DNA of 64,000 nucleotides from Tretioscincus oriximinensis. Taxonomy: Eukaryota; Chordata; Lepidosauria; Squamata; Gymnophthalmidae. The notes under the pieces are model-generated. The model was not told the origin of the DNA. It worked only from the letters and a program-made list of their open reading frames with translations, and ran no database searches. The stretch covers positions 524,501 through 588,500 of the forward strand of contig JAJVDF010000500.1 in the NCBI GenBank assembly GCA_022410635.1, in the 5' to 3' direction. The position numbers and the translations under genes are program-made. Positions 10,691-23,413 of this stretch are shown piece after piece (within the stretch, counting starts at the first letter, position 1; the number at the start of each line of letters is the position of its first letter).

Positions 10691-11639
10691 GGATTGAATC
10701 AACCAAGCTGTATGCCTTCCAAAATCTTTTAAAATGGCACAAATATGTCAATATATGATATAGAAAATATACGGTAAGTGTTTTGCCTTGGAGCTTAGAA
10801 GTCTATGTTCTTTATGAAAAAACATTTCCATTTGTTTATCCTATATCTTCCAACATTCAGATTCCTCAGATGATTTTGGATTGTAGGCCCTGTTTGCACA
10901 AACTCAGTATGTGTCTTAGGGTGCCTACAATTCCACATTGTTTGCATGAAAGGAGTGCTACAACATATTAGATATGTTATAACAGTTGCCTAAAATGCAT
11001 TACTAGCATATCATATTTCATAATGATAGCTAATTCTATTTTAGCGATTTGCACATTGAACCCTGTGCTCATGTGAGTGGCTGCAAGAGACATACACATT
11101 TGGCACACTAACTGTATTTCTGCAGCTGTTCCACATCTGCTCTGCGGAGGATCAACAGGCAGAACAACACTGGTGTTTGGAGGGAAGCTGTATGCCACTT
11201 GTAAAATAGATTAGCCTCCTCCATGCCAACATACATGGCTGCAGCTCATCCAGAACAGCAAATTCACTTTAACTAAGTGAATAAAAAGGCCATAAGATAT
11301 TTTGAGAAGCAGATATCCTTTTATCCATTTCCTGGAAACACCTTGATGTTTTTTTAAAAAATGTTATCTAGTCACTGATCTTTCACACTGAGCTGTAGTG
11401 ATCTATATACAGTGAAAGACATAGCAGAAGTTTACATTATAGAAAATAAATATATTTTTTGTAATCTATACACTCTCACTTGTCTGCAAAGGACACACAC
11501 ACACCCTAAAGTTTTTGAATATGCTAATAGTAAAATAGCTGGGCAACAGTTGGTGTTAGTGGGTAGACAGATGGTAAAGGAAAAATCAAATATTTCAACT
11601 AAATCTTTATGGGGGAAAATGTATCACTTTAAATCAGTT
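10691..11639. other. No recognised feature
   Basis: AT-rich. A possible short L2 scrap (gctgcagctcatccagaaca near 11239) is too short to call. Confidence 0.35.
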
Positions 11640-11735
11640 GCTTTCAGTGGGCTTGTTTTAATTTTATTCTCATTATTGTAGTCCACCTTGACATCTTCAG
11701 GTATAAGGTAGGATAAAAATGCAAATAAATTAGTG
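11640..11735 (+). mobile_element. L2-type LINE 3' tail
   Basis: 'gtccaccttgacatcttcag' followed by 'ggtataaggtaggataaaaa' resembles the decayed 3' end of L2-type elements (ccgccctgag...gggcgggatataaat). Confidence 0.4.
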
Positions 11736-11924
11736 AAATGTGATGCTTAAGCCCTGCTGAAATTCCATCGTTCTTTTTCACTTGGCTTTTATGTATTTTC
11801 CACGCGGAATCTGTGTTAAGAAACATAGACCTGATTGATCTGGAATAACTGTATGCAGCATGCATTGGCATGAAGCAGGTTTGGCAATAATTAGTATCGA
11901 GGCAATGTGGGCTACAATGCAGAT

Positions 11925-12290
11925 TGAAAACTGATAGAAGAGTTAGGACAGACAAGGGAAAGTGTTTTTTCACCCAGAGGATCATTGGTCTGTGGAATTT
12001 ACTTCCAGAAGAAGTGGTGGTACCTAGTAGCCTGGAATTAGACAATAAGAGAGAATTAGACAAGGTATAAATAGCTACTAGGATGGATCTCTTGATACTG
12101 CCTCTGAGTTGGAGCAAGGGGCAGGATTCCTAAGTATCGTTAGCAGGGAGTCAAGAACAGTTGAAGATTTTGCCTTCTGCTTAAGACTGCCCAGGTGCAA
12201 TTGGTGGACCACTATGTGAGACAGAATGATGGACTAGATGGGTTCTGGTCCGATTCAGCAGGGCTCCTCTTCTTTTATGAGACATGTCTC
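11925..12290 (+). mobile_element. CR1 LINE 3' fragment
   Basis: CR1 C-terminal coding remnant and 3' UTR: 'tttcacccagaggatcattg', 'tgtggaatttacttccagaa', 'actaggatggatctcttgat', 'actgcccaggtgcaattggt' and 'tggactagatgggttctgg', ending near 'cagggctcctcttc'. 5'-truncated and full of stops. Confidence 0.85.
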
Positions 12291-12616
12291 TTACAGCCAT
12301 ACCCATGTTCTCTCAGGTCCAGTCTGCAAGTAGATATTTATTCTGGAACTGACAGCACTGAGTAATACTGATTAATGTGTTCTGTCACTAAAGAACTCTT
12401 AATATAAACCTACCACAGGAGTACCATTAGTCCCAAGCAGATTATGTGGACTGTTCAGCTCCTTACTAGGTGTGCACATAAAGAGCCTTAATATGATTTG
12501 ATCCAATTTACTATTAGTCTGAAAATGGATTACTAAATATGAGCATATAGAATCTTTGCTCTACATTAGATTCTTGCCTAGGCCTTGCACTGATATCATT
12601 ACTGCTGATCCCAATG
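12291..12616. other. No recognised feature
   Basis: Spacer between a CR1 and a SINE. Nothing recognised. Confidence 0.4.
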
Positions 12617-12925
12617 GCACGAATGGTGCAGTAAGTAAAGAGATGGTATTTCAATCTTTCAGACTGAGATATCTGTTCTCAAAGCCCTGTGTTGGCACTG
12701 GAGAGGGGCTAGCATCCTCTACTGGCCTCAGCTTTAGCTAACTCAGCTATTTGAAAGAAAGTAGGTTAATGAGTACCACCACTAATCTGGTGGGGAAGAT
12801 GGAATAGATGTAACCCTTTGGGTAAAAATTAACCTTGTAAACTGAGAAGGGCTGAGTATAAAAACAAGATTCTTCTTCATCATCTTCATTATCATCTTCT
12901 TCTTCATCTTCATCATCATGTTGCA
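12617..12925 (+). mobile_element. tRNA-like SINE, family 2, copy 2
   Basis: Head GGCACGAATGGTGCAG, body 'ctggagaggggctagcatc' and 'ggtggggaagatggaatag', end 'gctgagtataaaaacaagat' with a CTTCTTCATCATC-type tail. Collinear with copy 1 at 932 and copy 4 at 45398. Confidence 0.65.
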
Positions 12926-14154
12926 TTCTTTTCAAGAAGTTTGATAACAGTCCAGATAACAGTCAAAAGTAGTACTTGCAACGCAGTATGTGAACTTCAT
13001 AAACATTACTTGCTGCACAGATGGTTGCCACTGCATGGTGACCATAAAGTGGGAGCATATGCTCACCTCCATCTGGTGTGATTAGTGCTATGCACACATG
13101 CACAATCTTCATTTTTGGACTCCATGAGCGTGCACTGTTTCTCAGCATGGTGGCAGTGTCTGAAGCAGCAATCAAACAGCAGCTTGTACTATAGTGGGAA
13201 GGAGAATTCTCGGAGTACTCTGAGATTTCCTCTTCCTATTGTAGATTATATCATTAGATTGTAGGCTTTTCTGCACTCCTATGATGTGATTTCTGCCAAA
13301 CAGTGAGGATATTCCACTATCAGAACCCTATCATAGCACTGCCATAACTTTAAAATACCCATGTAGATGGGGCCTGAGTAACCATAAATTACTGCTTGCT
13401 GCTGGAAGTGATGTTTCAAAAATAATGGAGAGAGGAATTGTATTTTTTAAAAAAATAGCAGACTGTGATCTTTTACACAGCAACTGTCTGTCAATCATGA
13501 ATGAAATGAAGCCTGAAAAATCGCACTGCAGAACACGAAATAATTTTTCTTCCTTTATCCATTAGTTCCAGTTCAGTTTATGCAAACAGTAAAGAGAATC
13601 AAAATGTTTGAATTATTTCTGACAACGTTCACTGTTACAAAATATTTTGAGAATTAGTTTTTTTCAACAGTCTTCCCTGTTGTTGTTCTCTTATCTTCTC
13701 ATGCAGAATGTTTCAGGTAATGCTTTCTTTCAAGTAGTAAACTACCAGTTTGGGGCAGGATAACAGGAGATTTCCAGACACAGATTCATATCAGATATAA
13801 AGACATGTTTTTTATGCTATTTTTTAACAATTTATAGACAGCAGATGTGAAGTTTAAATGCATTTGATTGTAATTGTTTATATTTAGTAATTAATTCTGC
13901 CTTCTGGTATATATGGATTTTTTCTAAGTGTTATTTTAAATCATTGGCATTTTGTTCTTGTGTCCTGTGATTGAGTGATTGACTGTCTCTCTGTCAGATT
14001 GATTGATTGTAGGATTCTAATATAGTGTGATATAAAAAAATTAAATTACAACAATCAAAATTTTTGCATTTAATGATTTTTGGTTGGTTGTGTAGGATTT
14101 ATCGCATAGATTTATTTACCCAGGAAAACAGGAAGGAATATTGATTTGAATGAA
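12926..14154. other. No recognised feature
   Basis: AT-rich. Nothing recognised on either strand. Confidence 0.4.
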
Positions 14155-14600
14155 AATTGTAGAATAATAAAACCAGAGCTCGAAGGGACCTCCGCGGTCA
14201 TCAAGTCTAATCGCCTGCTTTATGCAGACGTCATTAAACTATCCCAGATAGGTGGCTACCCAGCCTCTTCTTAAAAACCTCCAGTGAAGGAGAACTCACC
14301 ACCTCTTGTGACAATCTATTGCACTGGTTTATCACCTTTACTGACAGAAATTTCTTTTTGACATCTAATCTGTATTTATTTCCTTGCAATTTCATCCTGT
14401 TGTTCCTACTCATTTCATGTGCCACTGAGAACAAAGCTGATCCCTGTTCTCTGTGACAGTTCTTAAGATATTAGAAAACAGCTGTTGTGTCTCCTCTCAG
14501 TCTCCTCTTTTGCATGATCCTTCAACTGTTCCTCACATTTTCCAACCATTCCCTATCTTTGAAACTCTCCTTTCAATTTGCTCAACATCCCCTTCTCTTC
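14155..14600 (-). mobile_element. CR1 LINE 3' fragment (gattct-tailed subfamily)
   Basis: On the plus strand it begins 'agctcgaagggacctccgcg' and 'gtcatcaagtctaatcgcct', the reverse of the classic amniote CR1 3' end. The minus frame 14234-14434 (..LSVKVINQCNRLSQEVVSSPSLEVFKKRL..) is the CR1 ORF2 C-terminus. This is a different CR1 lineage from the TTCTTATG-tailed copies. Confidence 0.8.
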
Positions 14601-14613
14601 TTTTGTCTTTCAT

Positions 14614-14895
14614 CATAAGAACATAAGAACATAAGAGGAGCCCTACTGAATCAAGCTGGAGCCCATCTTCTAGTCCAGCCTTCTGTCTCAAACTATGGCC
14701 CACCAATTGCACCTTTGCCATCTGGAACAGAAGAAGGCAAAATATACACCTGTTCTCGATGCCCTTCAAATGGCATTTCAGGAATCCTGCCTCTTGTGCC
14801 ATCTCGGAGACAGTATCAAGACATTAATCCTAGTAGCTGTTTATACCCTTGGCTTCCAGTCTTCTTTTGTAAATAGTTTCCATGCTTCTTGAAGG
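14614..14895 (-). mobile_element. CR1 LINE 3' fragment (TTCTTATG-tailed)
   Basis: Plus strand: 'cataagaacataagaacata' then 'gagccctactgaatcaagct', 'agtccagccttctgtctc', 'caaatggcatttcaggaatc'. This is the reverse complement of the CR1 3' end seen at 29440-29508. Confidence 0.85.
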
Positions 14896-16892
14896 GATTG
14901 GACTCTTCTCACTTTCCCTTTTAATTTTCTTTTTACCATTTTCCTCATCTTGGGAAAATTTCCTTTGTGAAAGTTTAAGGTTTCTATATTAGAACTGCTT
15001 TACCATCACCAGAATTTTTTTCCAGTTAAGTCCTGCTGTGAAACCTGTTGAAGTTTCCAAACATGACCAGCAACTGTACTGGAATCAGAGTGGTAAGCTG
15101 GCCAAAACAGTTGTTTTTTATATTGTGGTCTCAATCCCTCAGCCAATGATTGACCAATCTTGGGCCTTTCCAGAATGTCCCCTAATATCTACTCAATGAT
15201 CAGCCACTGCTCTTTAAATTAAACATTCAAATTATAGGTACCTCAAGGAGGTAAGTGATTAATGGTTTTCCATCTGTCCACATTAAGCCCTGGTAGCCCA
15301 TGGCAGTATGCTATTCCTGACACCTTGGCCTTCAAATGAGCAGTCAGAGTTGATGCTGCTGGGGATGGAAATATTTACTTGCATGTATGAAGGTCCTGGC
15401 AGAGTTCATAGGGCAGAACCAGAAAAGGTAGTTGAAAGTCAGCCTTTTGAGGTCCATCGCTGCCTGCTCCAGCAAGGCCTTAAGCTCTGGAACTGCATCC
15501 TCTTTTGTCTCCAGCTGTCAGTACAAAAGGAAGAAGTAAAGTACTTTCTCTAAAACATTGTGGAACATTGTAGGAACAATCCAGTCTTCTGCCCCTTATC
15601 CCAGCCTTTCAGAAAGCCATGTAGATAAAAGAGATGTTAAAACTGTTAGATAAGAAGATAATGACCCTTTCACATGGGGTGATGCTCACTCATACAGGAG
15701 AACAGTATTCTACAAAGCTAAACAGCACAAAATTTATTTGACTATGTTGGAGACAGATAAAATATATATATACTAACCTCTTCACTAGAAAAGTTGTCTA
15801 AATCTCTATGTAAATAGTTTGGGCATTACCATACGCATAACCAAAACATAGGTCAACATTCCATGTATTTTTAGCTCTTATGCTCACTTGGTATACATTA
15901 GTACATACAGTACAGAATAATCATACTGCATGCTGTTAAATATTTTCTTAATTTAAAGAGCTACGTCAAACTTTGGCATGACATTTGCACTTGAGGTCGG
16001 ATACCCAAGTACAAACCATGCATATTGTCGGCATTACAAAAAGCTGCTGTATCTATGAATGAATCGAGGTTTACTTCAGCATATACAATACAGCATATGG
16101 AACTAGTTTCTTAAAAAAGGAAATAATCCACCTGTACATGTATATAAGCAGTAAGGGAGCCAATCTGTGCATTCATGCATTCTTTGTAGCTGACGGTAAA
16201 TCCAAACATGTAGGATTCAGTCATTCTTAATATAACACAGTGACTCCATTGTAAGGGCTATTTCTGCACTGGGCCAGTAGACCAGATTGTCTGGAACATC
16301 TCATCTGCTCTACAGACCAGTTTCATGAACATTGGATCAGACTATTGACTGTAGTCTGTTCAACCATGGACCACTAGTAAAAATCCACACAGTGATCCAG
16401 AATGACGCACAAGGAGATGGATCTGTCTACTAAGAATAATTTTCCCAAGCATCAAACACAATACCAGAAACCATAGCAGGTAGGGACATAGTGTAAGCAT
16501 GCACCATATTTATGGCCTAAGATACACGAATTTGTTATGAGTTACATTATATAATTTTTCTTTATTTTTTTTGCAACAAATAAGAATAGCAATAACTATG
16601 AACAGCCAAAAATATATCAAAATACTGCAATGAAAAGTCATATGGTATAATATCTTGGATATAAAATCTGTATCGGCGTCAGGATAATTTCACCAAATTA
16701 AATAAAATTAACTTCATGTTCAATATGGCATGGAATACTGCTCAGCATGCAGAAACAACCTAAAAAACAGCATTATGCCACATCATCAGAAAACAACATC
16801 AGAAAATGGAAGCAAGAGTTGCACACTGGTTTCATTTAGGGCACTACCATATCATAATTATAATTTTTCCCAACATCAAAACTGTGTGATTC
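14896..16892. other. No recognised feature
   Basis: AT-rich. A faint MITE end ('ctatttctgcactgggcc', 16259-16280) has no convincing partner end. No gene recognised. Confidence 0.35.
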
Positions 16893-17080
16893 TGTTTCAG
16901 TTCTACACTCCTTCATGAACCCAACTGGATGATCTTGGGCCAAACACTGTTCTTTGGAACTCTTTCAGCCTCGCCTACTTCACCAGGGTATCTGTTGTGG
17001 AGAAAGCAACAAAAGCTATGTGAACCACCCTTTGGTGAAAGGGCTGTCATAAAAATGATGATGGTGATGGTGATGATTAA
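16893..17080 (+). mobile_element. tRNA-derived SINE fragment (Sauria-SINE-like)
   Basis: 'ctacactccttcatgaaccc', 'ctggatgatcttgggcca' and 'tctgttgtggagaaagcaac' follow the same order as the SINE at 7208. It ends in a short GATGATGGT microsatellite. The head is missing or decayed. Confidence 0.55.
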
Positions 17081-17270
17081 ACTGTGCTATTAAAGTAATG
17101 ATTGTCATTAATAGAGCAATCAGCTTGAAACCTATGGATGGGTTTTATTTCTGCTGCTATTTCTGTTGTTTCTGTTTCTTTTTTTAATTGTTCTTCCTGT
17201 CCAAAATGGCAATTCATACAAAGTAGGATCGTAAACACTTAATTTTTTTTAGAAATTGGTCCCAGAAATA

Positions 17271-17530
17271 TCCCAGTCTTGAGCACCATTGGAACCCTGC
17301 TGAATGTGACCACATCTAATCCAGCATTCTGTCTCACACAGGCATGCACCTGGGCAGTCTCAAACAGAAGAACATTTACCTGTTCTCGATTCCCTGCAAA
17401 TGACATTTCAGGAATAGTGCGTGTTGCTCCATCCCAGAAGCACTATCAAACCCATCTTAATAGCCGTTGATACACTTGGCTTCCATGAATTTGTCTGTTC
17501 CTATCTTAAAGCTATAGAAGAACTCGATAA
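17271..17530 (-). mobile_element. CR1 LINE 3' fragment
   Basis: Plus strand shows 'aatccagcattctgtctcac', 'gcacctgggcagtctc', 'gttgctccatcccagaag' and 'tggcttccatgaatttgtct', the reverse complement of the CR1 3' region. Confidence 0.8.
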
Positions 17531-17699
17531 GCATCATGAAGTAGATTGATATGCGTTAGAAACCAACATTGCATCTCAAAGCAACTACTTCAGGCATTTC
17601 TGCTTTTTGATTCATAACAAATTTCAGAGCTATTATTATTATTTATGAAAATTTTCATTCAGAAGAATAATGAAGTTGACACATACTCTGCTCTCGGTG

Positions 17700-17930
17700 T
17701 ACAAGGTCATTTTCACCTGAAGGCTTACGTCTATTCTATCTTCTGCACCAGATTAATGGTGGTATTCATGAATCTAATTGAAATGTAGATTGCAAATCTA
17801 CTTTCTTTCAAATAGCTGCATTAGCTAGATCTGAGGCCAGTTGAGGGCACTCACCCCTCTCCACAGGGCTTTAAGAATGGATCTCTCACATAAAAGACTG
17901 TCTCTTAACATTTGAACAATTCATGCCTTT
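17700..17930 (-). mobile_element. tRNA-like SINE, family 2, copy 3
   Basis: Plus strand shows 'attctatcttctgcaccag', 'ctttcaaatagctgcattag', 'gcactcacccctctccac' and finally 'aattcatgcctt', the reverse of the family 2 SINE body and head. The 3' tail is decayed. Confidence 0.6.
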
Positions 17931-18049
17931 CAGCTGAATTGGCTCTCCATTCTTGGAGATGCCCTCCTTTTTCCTGGGATGATGCATTTCCATGGAATTC
18001 CTAGAGAAGAATATTTAGGATCAGAGCATGAATAACAACTCTGAAGGCT

Positions 18050-18165
18050 TTTCACCTGGATTCTGCACCTGTTCCACACCTGTATTCAAATCCACCCTGA
18101 AATCTATAGGTATAGGGTGGAATATACAGTAAATTTAAGTAAATAAAATAAATAAATACAGTACA
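18050..18165 (+). mobile_element. L2-type LINE 3' tail
   Basis: 'caaatccaccctgaaatct' then 'ggtatagggtggaatatac' and AAATAAATAAAT-type repeats resemble the 3' end of L2-type elements. Confidence 0.4.
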
Positions 18166-19589
18166 ATCACAAGGGAATCCTGTTACAACAACGAACCTAA
18201 TCCACTTTTACATAAACAGATTAGCAAAGGTAAGTGCAAATCGGACCCCACATTCTAAAAATTATACTTGTTTCTGTGTTTATGCATCAGATAACTTTCT
18301 CTTAACTTTACAATCAGAACTTCTGCTATAGAGAGGGGGATGGTACATCCTTCATTTTCTTCTGACTTTCTCTCTCTAGCTTTTATTCAGTCTAGTATAA
18401 TTACAGATAGAAGACAAGCGCATTATGGGAAGCTGTATAATTATCCAGTATGTTCACTTAGTAAAAGCGATAGTTTAAGAATTAAAAGTAGATTCTGCCC
18501 TACATGTATTTGGTGTAAATTCTATTCCTTCCATGCAAACTACTCCTTTTATGCTGATGTAACAGAAATAGAAGGTGTAATAATCCAGGACTTTTACCCC
18601 TCCTTAACTCTACATTTTACCACCCACACATTTGCCTGCCAATAATGTCTGCTTTTGAAATATTGGAGGAAAGAACTTTAAAACAAAGGCTTGATTCCTA
18701 TATAACTAGTCACAGAAATAGCTACGACGGGAAATATATTAGATGGACCTTAGACTCATAAACCCAATTGTGAAAATGAAAACCTAATTTTCATTTCATT
18801 TTATTATGGAAAGCTTTGAATGTGCCTGAAAAACTTTAAATTTGCCTAGTATTGGTTACTTCACCCAACTATGTTTACTCTGTTTACCATTTTCTAACTG
18901 TCATCAAAAAGTATGAGTTTGATTATACTTTTTCATAATGATATGAATCAGACATCAGTTTTTCAAATCATTCTTTTACAGAAAAATATTCAGTCATCAG
19001 ATGCACAATAAAAGTACCTTCTACACACAAATGCATGATTTCACTTCCTTAGCAATCACTTTTTATCCTGAATTTGGCTATATATCCTCTCTCATACTTG
19101 TTTGTTGTTCTTCAGAAAACCAAGCAAAGGGGTCTCATATAATTGTACAAACTAACAAGAAAAAGATATATTGGTATATTCATAATTTCCTGACTTTCCA
19201 ATAGTTCTTTTCCCTTTAATTACTAAGGAATTTGAACATTTCTAAAGCACAAACAAGAGTGCACCTTGCAGCGGAAAGACTTCCCTCTTGATTACACAGT
19301 TTTCAAGTAATCAGGAAGACCACAGCTTGAAGAAAAATATAATTCTAGTGTTGAGAAATCCCGCATATCATTGACTGAAACTTCAAGACAGAATTCAGTT
19401 GACTGCTGGGATTTGTTGTCTACTAAGTAAGAATGAAAATTGGTCAGAAAATGACCCTATAATGCCTGATCACAACTAAATCTACTTTAAAAATTCAAAA
19501 TTGCACCAATGCTACATTGCTCCCCAACCCATGAATCAGCTGGCCAATTAAGGGGGAGGAATATTAATTTTTTTTAAATCTATGATGTA
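18166..19589. other. No recognised feature
   Basis: AT-rich, apparently unique. No repeat or exon recognised. Confidence 0.4.
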
Positions 19590-20030
19590 CATAAGAGCAT
19601 AGGAGAACCTAAGAGGAATGGGCCCAGAGTCCATCTAGTCCAGCATTCCATCTCACACAATGGCCCACTAATTGCCCCTGGGCATTCAAGCAGAAGAAGG
19701 AATGACCCCCAACTGTTCTCAAGTCCCTGCAAATGGCATTTCAGGAATACTGACTGTTGCTCCATCCCGGGGCAGTATCTTGGTACCAATCTAAATCCTT
19801 GGTTTCCATGAATTTGTCTAATCTTTGTCTTTAAGCTATCCAGGCTGATAGCTACCACCACCTTTTCTGGCAGTAAATTCCACAGACCAATGACCTTCTG
19901 GGTGAAAAAAATATTTTCCCTCATCTGTCCTCATTCTTCTGCCTATTGGTTTCAAGGAATGCCCTCTGGTCCTAGTGTTGTGTGATAAAGAAAATATTTT
20001 TCTCTATTCACTGTATGTACCCACACATGA
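19590..20030 (-). mobile_element. CR1 LINE 3' fragment
   Basis: Reverse complement of CR1, longer than most copies here. Plus strand runs from 'catctagtccagcattccat' through 'ctaccaccaccttttctggc' to 'ccctctggtcctagtgttg'. The minus frame 19580-19924 reads ..ENIFFTQKVIGLWNLLPEKVV.., the CR1 ORF2 C-terminal signature. Confidence 0.85.
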
Positions 20031-20194
20031 TTTTATACAGTAAACAATCATTTCCACCCTCCAAAACCCAGAAAAATGACCAAAAAATATTAGTCACAAA
20101 AATGATAGCTTTCATCATAAATTCAGGACCATATCTCTTTTTATGTAGTATTTTGTTCTTTGTTTGGAAAATACCTTCTTGAGCATGTGAAGTA

Positions 20195-20715
20195 ATTATT
20201 CCTCTCTACAGTACTTTGGTCAGACCACACTTGGAATATAGTGTTTTCAGTTCTGGGCACCCTAGTTTAAAAGGGACATTGATAAACTGAAAGCAAGTTC
20301 AAAAGAGCAAGTTACAAGAATATGAGTGGTCTGGAAACCTTTTCCTATGGCATGGTTAAAGGATCTAGGAATGTTTAGTCTGCAAAAGAGAAGAATGAGA
20401 GGAGACCTGATAGCAGTCTACAAATATCTGAAGGGCTGTCACAGGGCTGTCAACTTTGTTCTCATATGGAAAGTCTAGAAACATGGGATGAAACTGCAAG
20501 GAAGCAGATATAGATTAAATATCAGAAAAAAAAACTTTCTGACAGGGAATTGTGGCACAGTATAAGTGGTTGTCACAGGAACTCTCCTTCACTGAAAGTC
20601 TTCAAACAGAGGCGGGACAGCCATCTGTCTGGGACGATTTAGTTAATTTTACTTTGAGCACAGGGTTGGATCCCATGACTCTGGAGGTCCCTTCCAACCC
20701 TATGATTCTATATGA
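20195..20715 (+). mobile_element. CR1 LINE 3' fragment (gattct-tailed subfamily)
   Basis: Starts 'ggtcagaccacacttggaat', passes 'gagaggagacctgatagcag' and ends 'cccttccaaccctatgattc', the typical amniote CR1 terminus. 5'-truncated and frame-broken. It lies close to the oppositely oriented CR1 at 19590. Confidence 0.85.
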
Positions 20716-21894
20716 AGCACTCCATTTTACATTAGCACAATCAACCTTCAATGTTCAAATCACACAATAGGGGTAAGTTAGCTTACAAAACCTGAAAACA
20801 GTACTTTTAAAAAATCTATAATTCAAATCAAATTGTTTTCATGGATTTGAACTCTTATTGAAAAGTGTTTAAAATAAACAAATCAATATATAAACTGGCT
20901 GTGATGTTCATTATTAAAGTGTCAAATCAGAAGGATGGGAATTTTCCATAGCTGTACCCTTAATGAACTGTAGAGATAATGGGATTCAAAGAATACCGAA
21001 TGACAGCAACTGAGAGCCTCCCTTGGAATCTATACAAACCCTGGTCGTGCATCAGAAGACATAAGGCTTCCATTGTTTTCAACTGTCCTTATTATGGAGT
21101 GAGGCCTGCACTTAATTTTTTGTCCGCATGAGCATATCCAGATAATAAGGCACTTCAAATGTCTGCAAGCAGCTTCTTTTGTAATCTGTTGGCCCTCTCT
21201 GACTGTGGTTTAAACTTTGGCATATGCTCTAGCACAATAACCCATGTAACCAAATGTCAGTTATGTGCCCTGAAGCAAAAAGCGAAAATTAAACTTGAAC
21301 CTCGTCCACTGATTAATCTGGCTGCAGACAAACACATCTGCTGAAGTAAATTACATTGTTACAGGCTACAAGTTTTCACTACTTTCTTATATTAACAGGA
21401 AATAGAGTTAATTTCGTGCCATATTAAAGTGGAATTACTACGTTGTGAAAGGTACTTGAAAAAGACATGAATTTCAAAAACTGTAGCTGGTAGGAGGTGA
21501 GTATGTAATTGGCAATCTCAGAGTTGCAGAAGTCATGTAATGAGCGTGAAAAAATTGTTAATGGATAGTCATAACTAAGGCTTCAGTCCTACATAGATAT
21601 CACTGGAATTAAATCACCCTCTTAGTTAACTAGAATTATTTCAAAGTAGAGAAAGATTTTGGCTGCTTCCTAAGATGTATGTAAGTTGCTTGTGACACAA
21701 GGTTCAGTTTTGGTGCCTTTTCATATTATTGTTAATGGCAATTATTTATAATACCCTTTTCACCAAAGGGCAGCACACATATTTCTCGCCATTGCTGTAT
21801 GACAATTTGCACTTCATAGGAGAGTAGAAAATCTCACAAAATGTATGAGATTCTTATATGATTCTCACCACTGCAGTCACCATCTGAAGTAGGC
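20716..21894. other. No recognised feature
   Basis: AT-rich. Nothing recognised. Confidence 0.4.
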
Positions 21895-22310
21895 ATGGCT
21901 GCATGGGATGGATAAGGTGAACAGAGAAAAAAAATATTTTCTCTATCACACAACACTAGGACCAGGGGGTGTTCCTTGAAACTGATGGGCAGAAGAATAG
22001 ACAAAGGGGTCATAGGCCTTTGAAATTTACTTCCAGGAAAGGTGGTGATAGCTAAAAGCCTGGATAGCTTTAAGACAGGATTAGAAAGTTTATGGACACC
22101 AAGGGTATAAATAGCTACTAGGGTGGTTCATTTGATGCTGCCTCCAGAATGGAGCAACAGGCAGTACTCTTGAAATATCACTTGCAGGGCATTGAGAAAA
22201 GGTGAAGATTTTGCCTTCTTCTGTTCAGACTGCCCAGGTGCAATTGCTGGGCCTCTGTGTGAGACAGATTGCTGTACTACACGGGCTCTGGCCTGATTTG
22301 GCACCTGTAG
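21895..22310 (+). mobile_element. CR1 LINE 3' fragment
   Basis: 'tctatcacacaacactagga', 'gctttaagacaggattagaa', 'atggagcaacaggcagtact' and 'actgcccaggtgcaattgct' follow the CR1 C-terminus and 3' UTR. The end is joined directly to an antisense SINE head. Confidence 0.85.
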
Positions 22311-22352
22311 ACTTCCAGATAAAAATCCTGCACTCTAACCATTACACCAGAT
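22311..22352 (-). mobile_element. SINE head (antisense)
   Basis: The reverse complement reads ctggtgtaatggttagagtg followed by cagg, the tRNA-like A-box region seen at 49759. Only about 40 bp are recognisable. Confidence 0.5.
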
Positions 22353-23361
22353 GTGTTTGTATTGTATTCTTTATTTTCATAATAAGGATATTGTTTCGAA
22401 ACAAAAAAAGTAGAAATGAGGAGTAGTTTAGGGAATTCCACGTTATGCTGACCCACGTTAGGTAGCTCGCTCCAAGGGTTGTCTATGAGGTCTTCGGAAC
22501 CCACTTGGCAGATGTCCCGGAACAGCCATTCTACTACAAATGGCCTGGTGCTGTGGTGGTCCACCTGATCCAGTCCCATGGGTAAGTGTAGAAATAACCT
22601 TGGAGAATATTTCCCTTTAAAATTAGGTCTAATTTTTTTCTTTTTAATATTCATACAGAATTGGAAAAACTTCCTCTTGCCCTTTTTCTTCTGGGGGAAG
22701 TCTTGGTATTCTTGATTTACTTGCAACCAGCTGCATTTTTAAAAAAACAGTCATGGAAGCAAGGGTATTCACAGTCACATTTCTTCCACAGATAGGGTTT
22801 ATAGATCTTCACATCATGGCCCTTTCCGCTTTGGGAACTGCTGTAGTCTATTCCAACATATAGATAGCAGGCTCCTGTTGAGGATCTAATCTACAAATAC
22901 AGAATAGATCTGGCATCTGCCATACAAGATGTGTGGGTGAGAGTGGGGTGAATCTTTCACTGCTTATTGGAGAAAGATGAGCCATTATTGTATCATGTTG
23001 CCAGCTTCTGTCCAAACATGAAACCAATAACTAGCAGATTTCCTCTAGTAAGATGTACACTTAGCAGATTATGGCCTAGTTAAATATGACAAACATCTCC
23101 TTCAGCTCAAGAATACTAGTACAAAATTTGCACACAGAGAAATATATAGGTAAGTAGATGACTTAAAGTGACCGCCCCTGAAAAGATAGATTTCTAAGAC
23201 ACTTAACATCATATCATGCCATCACTTTTAAAAGATAACATTGCTCCAAAAGCAGATAAGCATCTTTCAAAAGTATGTAGTTACTCTTCTAAAACTGCAG
23301 GTACATGAGGGAATAATTTCCTCCTCAAAAAGAAGCAAGATACCATTGAAAAAGTCTCTAA
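22353..23361. other. No recognised feature
   Basis: No gene or repeat family recognised. The minus open frame here does not resemble a known protein. Confidence 0.4.
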
Positions 23362-23362
23362 T

Positions 23363-23413
<51 letters not shown>
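23362..23413 (+). repeat. (TCTA)n microsatellite
   Basis: About 13 nearly perfect TCTA units, followed by degenerate TCTG/TCTA sequence to about 23460. Confidence 0.95.

Noticed and set aside
11239..11330. Short match to L2 'cagctcatccagaa' sequence
   Set aside because: Under 30 bp with no supporting frame or tail.
16255..16420. MITE-like 'ctatttctgcactgggcc'
   Set aside because: No matching opposite end; the interior does not follow the family plan.
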